Below are positions 6,799 through 9,986 of a DNA stretch of 9,986 nucleotides, in pieces. The notes beneath the pieces are model-generated. The model was not told the origin of the DNA and searched no databases. It saw nothing but the letters and a program-made list of their open reading frames with translations. The number at the start of each line of letters is the position of its first letter. Position 1 is the stretch's first letter. Source of the DNA: an uncultured Mycoplasmatota bacterium (GTDB taxonomy: Bacteria > Bacillota_I > Bacilli_A > RF39 > UBA660); contig URBG01000040.1 of assembly GCA_900546055.1 (NCBI GenBank), forward strand, positions 1-9,986. Reading direction: 5' to 3'. The position numbers were made by a program, and so were the translations under genes.

Positions 6799-8019
6799 TT
6801 AATCACCATCCTTCGGTGGATAAAGTTTATAAAGCTTATAATCTTTCATGTATATTCTATTTATCCAAAAATATCGATATAAACTAAAATCTTTAGAATA
6901 TTTTAAAGTATAAGAATATTTTTTTAATTTAATTAGCTCTAAAGCTTCATTTAGAGCTTCTCTATTATAAACATATTTTTTTAGTATCCTTTTTGGAGTT
7001 GCTAACCATAAATGTTTGTTGTAATTATAAACAACTTCATCATCTTTATTAAAAATATAATCATCAACTAAATATTTTGCTAAATTACAGCCAGCAGCAG
7101 TCGTAAAAAAGCTACTTCTTCCTTGTCTGATATTTACTTCAAATAATTTATATTTACCATCACGACTATCGTATTTTAAATCAAAATTAGAAAAACCAAT
7201 ATAGCCAATTTCTTCTAAAAAGCTTTTAATTTTTTCGTATAGTTCTTTATTACCATCAGATATTAAAGCCTTGTAATTGCCAATTCCGTAAGGTGTATGT
7301 TCTTCTAAAATACAGTGTCCTAAACACATCATTTTTACTTTACCATTTTTATTTGAATAACAGTTCATAACCCACATGGTGTCATCATTACCTGGAATAA
7401 AATCCTGAACAATTATATTAGAACGATATGAAGAACTATAAATATTATTAACTATTTTTTTTAGCTCATCAAGATTATTAGCTTTATAGCTTTTTTCTTT
7501 ACCATTAAATTCAACCTTAGAATAATCTGTACTGCTAGCTGGTTTAACAGCCACAGGGAAACCAAAGGGGGGAGCAATGCTATTTTGATTTTCAAAAGTT
7601 ACAATATATGTCTGTGGGTAATCTAATCCATATCTTTCACATATTTTATAAAAAGATTCTTTATCTTCTAGAGCGTTTTTTAAATCCTTATCCATAAAAG
7701 GTAGAATAAAATAATTTTCTAATAGATCTCTATTGTTAACAATTAAATCTGTATACCATTCTGCACATGAAAGTAAAATTAATTTATCGTAGTCTTTTTT
7801 ATATACTTCACCAATTTCCTTCATAATTTTTTTAAAAGATTCATTATCCGCAAGGTCACTGTATATTTTTAAATCAATAATTTTACTTTTCCTCGTTTCA
7901 CGAAGTGATGCTTTTCCAATCGCTAATGATTTAATACCATACTCTTCATAGAATGAACGAGCTAGTCCGTATGCGTTAGCGTCTGTACCTAAAATTATTG
8001 GTAAAAAAGTGTTTTCCAT
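6799..8019 (-). CDS. aslA: D-aspartate ligase (ATP-grasp, Asl family), peptidoglycan cross-bridge
   Basis: 406 residues, matching the length and layout of E. faecium Asl(fm) and L. lactis AslA as I recall them. These enzymes use ATP to join the beta-carboxyl of D-Asp to the epsilon-amino group of the Lys in UDP-MurNAc-pentapeptide. Diagnostic segments: FLPIILGTDANAYGLARSF (5-23), PVAVKP (155-160), VQDFIPG (204-210), MMCLGH (230-235), GIGNYKAL (245-252) and the metal-binding FEVNIRQGRSSFF (293-305). The ATG at 8019 follows AAGGTGAT (8031-8024). It is the first gene of a three-gene operon with racemase and asparagine synthase. There is no signal peptide, so it acts in the cytoplasm on wall precursors. 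If correct, the wall has L-Lys (not diaminopimelate) at position 3 and a single-residue D-Asp/D-Asn bridge. General carboxylate-amine ligases are the alternative, but the local motifs fit Asl much better. Confidence 0.88.
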   Translation of the reverse strand: MENTFLPIILGTDANAYGLARSFYEEYGIKSLAIGKASLRETRKSKIIDLKIYSDLADNESFKKIMKEIGEVYKKDYDKLILLSCAEWYTDLIVNNRDLLENYFILPFMDKDLKNALEDKESFYKICERYGLDYPQTYIVTFENQNSIAPPFGFPVAVKPASSTDYSKVEFNGKEKSYKANNLDELKKIVNNIYSSSYRSNIIVQDFIPGNDDTMWVMNCYSNKNGKVKMMCLGHCILEEHTPYGIGNYKALISDGNKELYEKIKSFLEEIGYIGFSNFDLKYDSRDGKYKLFEVNIRQGRSSFFTTAAGCNLAKYLVDDYIFNKDDEVVYNYNKHLWLATPKRILKKYVYNREALNEALELIKLKKYSYTLKYSKDFSLYRYFWINRIYMKDYKLYKLYPPKDGD

Positions 8020-8036
8020 TTATATCACCTTAAATA

Positions 8037-8104
8037 ATTATATAATATTTTACCTTTTAACGCAAATGTTAAGGCACTGTTAAATAAATAACTGTCAAGT
8101 GTCA
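8037..8104 (-). promoter_or_regulatory. Candidate promoter region of the D-Asp operon
   Basis: On the - strand there are two tandem TTGACA boxes (8104-8099 and 8098-8093) without a good -10 at standard spacing. There is also a perfect TATAAT (8042-8037) with a poor TTGCGT 17 bp upstream (8065-8060), which would start transcription almost on the ribosome-binding site. The operon must start in this gap, but I cannot say which elements are used. Confidence 0.35.
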
Positions 8105-8109
8105 ACCAA

Positions 8110-8152
8110 AAAAGCCTTCATTGAAGCAGGTTTGCTTATTTAAAAGGCTTTT
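8110..8152. other. Two-tier hairpin between divergent genes
   Basis: The outer stem AAAAGCCTT (8110-8118) / AAGGCTTTT (8144-8152) encloses an inner stem AAGCA (8124-8128) / TGCTT (8133-8137) with loop GGTT. On the - strand the stem is followed by a run of U. It sits between the divergent D-Asp operon and the zinc-ribbon gene, where neither gene needs a terminator, and it overlaps the likely zinc-ribbon promoter. It may be a terminator of an unseen short - strand transcript, a barrier between the two promoters, or an operator-like palindrome. Confidence 0.5.
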
Positions 8153-8160
8153 GATATACT
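8132..8160 (+). promoter_or_regulatory. Promoter of the zinc-ribbon gene
   Basis: TTGCTT (8132-8137), a 17-bp spacer and TATACT (8155-8160) preceded by TGA, which gives an extended -10. Transcription would start near 8167, leaving room for the SD AGGAGG (8185-8190). A second TATAAA at 8175-8180 would start too close to the SD. Confidence 0.5.
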
Positions 8161-8197
8161 AATGTTAGGGAGTGTATAAATAAAAGGAGGAATAATT

Positions 8198-8491
8198 ATG
8201 AAATGTCCAGTCTGTAAAGATGTTACTTTAGCAATTTCTGAAAGAAATGGTGTGGAAATTGACTATTGCCCAGAGTGCCGTGGCATTTGGCTAGATCGTG
8301 GTGAACTAGACAAAGTCTTAGATAAAGCAAATAATTATAAGGAAGAAGCGCCACAATATTATAAGGAAAGTAATCAGAGAGAACAATATTATAAAAAAGA
8401 CAATTATCATAAAGATAATAGTTATCCACATGGTAAAAAGAAGAAAAAAGAATCTTTTGTTAGTGAAATATTTGACATATTTGGTGATTAG
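8198..8491 (+). CDS. Small TFIIB-type zinc-ribbon protein
   Basis: 97 residues. The first ~42 form a complete zf-TFIIB-type zinc ribbon: CPVC (3-6) and CPEC (24-27), followed by RGIWLDRGELDKVL, the signature of this family of short bacterial proteins. The four cysteines should bind one zinc. The remainder is a hydrophilic tail rich in Tyr, Lys, Asn and His with repeated QYYK / YYKKDN units, then a five-Lys run and a short amphipathic end, SFVSEIFDIFGD. No signal peptide or membrane segment is present. The ATG at 8198 follows AGGAGG at 8185-8190. The gene is a single transcription unit between its own promoter and terminator. The family is clear but its function is not established. The basic tail would suit nucleic-acid or membrane-surface contact, which is a guess. 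Confidence 0.85.
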   Translation: MKCPVCKDVTLAISERNGVEIDYCPECRGIWLDRGELDKVLDKANNYKEEAPQYYKESNQREQYYKKDNYHKDNSYPHGKKKKKESFVSEIFDIFGD

Positions 8492-8500
8492 TATATTATA

Positions 8501-8532
8501 AAGACTAAAATTTTATAGATTTTAGTCTTTTA
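8501..8532 (+). terminator. Terminator of the zinc-ribbon gene
   Basis: AAGACTAAAAT (8501-8511) pairs perfectly with ATTTTAGTCTT (8519-8529) around a 7-nt loop, and T residues follow on the + strand. It starts 9 bp after the stop codon. Confidence 0.8.
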
Positions 8533-8584
8533 TTATTAAAAAGTAAAGTAATTGTAAAAAAATAAAATCTTCCTAAAATTTTTA

Positions 8585-8613
8585 TATACATTTTTTAGTG
8601 GCTGTGTTATAAT
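8585..8613 (+). promoter_or_regulatory. Promoter of the 8634-9465 two-gene unit
   Basis: TATACA (8585-8590), a 17-bp spacer and TATAAT (8608-8613) with an upstream TG forming an extended -10. Transcription would start near 8620, so the leader is very short and the SD AGGTGAT (8621-8627) would lie at its very 5' end. Confidence 0.55.
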
Positions 8614-8633
8614 ATTGAACAGGTGATTGGATT

Positions 8634-9167
8634 ATGCTCGAAACAATTAAGAACACTCTTAATGAGAATCAAAGTCTTACTCCAGAAGTTAGAAATAATC
8701 TTATGGAGCTTATCGAAGTTTTCCACAATAAGTTTGAAAATATCGATTTAACTAATCTTAATGAGAGGCTAAAAACTCTAGTCATCAAGCGGGAGAGCAT
8801 GTATTTAGTTAAACTTCCGTGTAAATATAACCCACATACTAATGAGATTCTTATCAACTTAGGTAGGTTTGAAGATTGTGATGCTAAACATTGGTTTATG
8901 CATTCACTTCTTGGAGTTATAACCGCTAAAGATAATTATTATGGATTTAATAATGAGGATGATACATTAGTCGCTTTAAATGAAGGTTATACCGAAATAA
9001 TGACTAATTATTTAGTTGGGGATATTGATAATAACTTCTTCACTGATGAAATTATTATTACCAACTTAATTAGTAAAGCAATCGGTGAAGATACCTTATT
9101 TGATGCTTATTTCAGTAATGACTCTAAAAGAGTAATAAGGGCAATGATTGAAGCGGAGGGAAAATAA
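8634..9167 (+). CDS. Metallopeptidase-like protein with degraded zinc site; function unknown
   Basis: 177 residues. I do not recognise a named family. After a helical, acidic N-terminal ~45 residues comes a compact domain. FMHSLLGVI (88-96) lies where a gluzincin-type peptidase would have HExxH: His90 is kept, but the Glu is Ser91 and the second His is Gly94. About 20 residues later LNEGYTEIMTNYL (115-127) keeps the NEG.TE motif that usually carries the third zinc ligand in such small peptidases. This suggests a pseudo-enzyme derived from a zinc peptidase, perhaps a binding or scaffold protein. No signal peptide or transmembrane segment is seen. The ATG at 8634 follows AGGTGAT at 8621-8627. 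The stop codon at 9165-9167 is one base from the next ATG, so the two genes are co-translated. The gene is real; the peptidase relation is an inference from motif order. Confidence 0.8.
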   Translation: MLETIKNTLNENQSLTPEVRNNLMELIEVFHNKFENIDLTNLNERLKTLVIKRESMYLVKLPCKYNPHTNEILINLGRFEDCDAKHWFMHSLLGVITAKDNYYGFNNEDDTLVALNEGYTEIMTNYLVGDIDNNFFTDEIIITNLISKAIGEDTLFDAYFSNDSKRVIRAMIEAEGK

Positions 9168-9168
9168 T

Positions 9169-9465
9169 ATGCAAGACACAAATATTGAAAAATTCATTTT
9201 AGATGTAAATAATGATTTAGAAAATAGAAAACGTGATTTACCAACTAATCCTTTTGAAAAGCAAGGTCAGTTAGCAAGACTATTTCCTAGTGTAGCTTAC
9301 TACTCACCAAATAGTTTTTATTTCAGTCCAATGTATTTTCCAGAAGAGTCACGTGATAAAACTGATGCCGGGAACATTTCCTCAGTAGTTAAAGACTTTA
9401 ATGAAATTAGAGCAGAGTATCACAATAAAAAAACTAATACTATAGAGGTCCAAAAAGCTGCTTAA
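9169..9465 (+). CDS. Hypothetical 98-residue protein, partner of the metallopeptidase-like gene
   Basis: Unrecognised. The start is the ATG at 9169, preceded by GGAGGG (9155-9160) at 8 nt; an in-frame TTG at 9148 would lie upstream of this SD and inside the preceding gene. The protein has a charged helical start (IEKFILDVNNDLENRKRDL), a middle rich in Phe, Pro, Ser and Tyr (ARLFPSVAYYSPNSFYFSPM, about residues 36-55), and a charged helical end (VVKDFNEIRAEYHNKK). No membrane segment or signal peptide is present. The one-base gap from the preceding gene and the shared terminator suggest the two products work together. The aromatic/Pro middle segment looks like a binding motif, which is a guess. 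Confidence 0.78.
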   Translation: MQDTNIEKFILDVNNDLENRKRDLPTNPFEKQGQLARLFPSVAYYSPNSFYFSPMYFPEESRDKTDAGNISSVVKDFNEIRAEYHNKKTNTIEVQKAA

Positions 9466-9487
9466 ACTAACTTCGGTTAGTTTTTTT
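9465..9487 (+). terminator. Strong terminator with UUCG tetraloop
   Basis: AACTAAC (9465-9471), loop TTCG and GTTAGTT (9476-9482) followed by an unbroken T run to 9487. It begins on the last base of the stop codon of the 98-residue gene. The convergent gene on the other strand ends at 9489, just beyond it. Confidence 0.9.
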
Positions 9488-9488
9488 A

Positions 9489-9986
9489 TTATACAATTTC
9501 AAGGCCCCCATTTGAAAATGTATCTTTGATTATTAATTTATCTTTTTTATACAATTCGATTTCAATATTAGCGTTTAAGCTTTCCTTAATCTGTTTACTC
9601 ATTTGACCTTTCATTGGCGCATATAAAACGCTGTCACTATTGTAATAACTAGCTACCTTTAATTTATATTTACCCTGTTTTATTTCAATATATATTTTAT
9701 CATCGATAATTTTAGTTTTACACCTACCTAAGTAATAACTTGAAAAGACTAGTTGCTCACCCTTATATAATAAAACACAGATAAAACCTTTAAATGCCAT
9801 TTTTAAAAGGGGTATATGAGCAACTGAAAAGAAAAATGACGAATTTGGGTTAGAACAATTGGTCGAAGATAACCAAATATAATCTTTTGGAAAAGAAGTA
9901 CCATAATCCTTTTCGATATAACCAGTACCATCATCAAAGTTTATTTTATGATGATTATATATTAAGTAGCCACTAATGTCATGACG
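9489..9986 (-). CDS. Tocopherol-cyclase-like protein, C-terminal part (5' truncated)
   Basis: The - strand frame is open from the window edge (9986) to the TAA at 9489. The ATG at 9800 is internal and the true start lies right of the window. About 165 residues are visible. The upstream part reads HDISGYLIYNHHKINF, then GTGYIEKDYGTSFPKDYIWL, then a Ser/Asn-rich stretch and FFFSVAHIPL. The GYIEKD.G.SFP..YIW signature is that of the tocopherol cyclase family (Pfam PF14249), known from plant and cyanobacterial VTE1; bacterial relatives in Bacillota have no proven reaction. The C-terminal ~100 residues are beta-rich (FICVLLYKGE, DKIYIEIKQGKYKLKVASYY), as expected for a two-lobed, lipocalin-like barrel, and end in GLEIV. 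No tocopherol pathway is likely in this organism, so the ligand or substrate is probably another lipid or small molecule. The family call is from a remembered motif. Confidence 0.78.
   Translation of the reverse strand, partial: RHDISGYLIYNHHKINFDDGTGYIEKDYGTSFPKDYIWLSSTNCSNPNSSFFFSVAHIPLLKMAFKGFICVLLYKGEQLVFSSYYLGRCKTKIIDDKIYIEIKQGKYKLKVASYYNSDSVLYAPMKGQMSKQIKESLNANIEIELYKKDKLIIKDTFSNGGLEIV

Noticed and set aside
8223..8429. 68-codon open frame on the - strand inside the zinc-ribbon gene
   Set aside because: Antisense shadow of a clear Cys-motif protein; no ribosome-binding site.
8669..8857. 62-codon open frame on the - strand inside the metallopeptidase-like gene
   Set aside because: Antisense shadow; the + strand gene has a promoter, SD and coupled neighbour.
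9798..9800. ATG as the start of the tocopherol-cyclase-like gene
   Set aside because: The upstream in-frame sequence carries the GYIEKD.G.SFP signature, so this Met is internal.
1..9986. tRNA, rRNA, CRISPR arrays, insertion sequences
   Set aside because: No cloverleaf, no regularly spaced repeats, and no transposase or terminal inverted repeats were seen.

Overview
The window is AT-rich (roughly 30% G+C by eye). It uses strong Shine-Dalgarno sites, near-consensus TTGACA/TATAAT promoters and U-tailed hairpin terminators, and Trp is encoded by TGG. This points to a low-GC Bacillota, most likely a Bacilli-type (RF39- or Erysipelotrichales-like) host-associated bacterium with a peptidoglycan wall. 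The lineage is an inference from style and gene content; no rRNA or other taxonomic marker is present.

Layout: (1) 1-731, + strand, the 3' part of a surface or secreted-type protein gene. Its last ~120 bp jump to about 56% G+C and are dense in NNC codons, which looks like the variable region (VR) of a diversity-generating retroelement (DGR) target. (2) 732-993, an intergenic region with a promoter and a terminator hairpin inside the leader of the next gene. (3) 994-3024, + strand, a HelD-like RNA polymerase-associated superfamily 1 helicase. (4) 3021-4190, - strand, a DUF3419/BtaA-like aminocarboxypropyltransferase with its own promoter, overlapping helD tail to tail by 4 bp. (5) 4263-8019, - strand, a tight three-gene operon: D-aspartate ligase (ATP-grasp), aspartate racemase, and glutamine-dependent asparagine synthase. 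(6) 8198-8491, + strand, a small TFIIB-type zinc-ribbon protein. (7) 8634-9465, + strand, a two-gene unit made of a protein resembling a degenerate zinc metallopeptidase and a 98-residue unknown. (8) 9489-9986, - strand, the C-terminal part of a tocopherol-cyclase-like protein that runs off the window.

The clearest functional story is the - strand operon. RacD would make D-Asp, Asl would attach it to the Lys side chain of the peptidoglycan precursor, and the AsnB/AsnH-type amidotransferase would amidate it, giving a D-Asp/D-isoAsn cross-bridge as in Enterococcus faecium and Lactococcus lactis. The most unusual DNA-level signal is the VR-like patch at about 561-675. No reverse transcriptase, Avd gene or template repeat is visible in the window, so any retroelement driving it must act from elsewhere in the genome or lie just left of the window. 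Nearly every gene ends in a hairpin terminator, and in two cases the stop codon sits in the hairpin loop.
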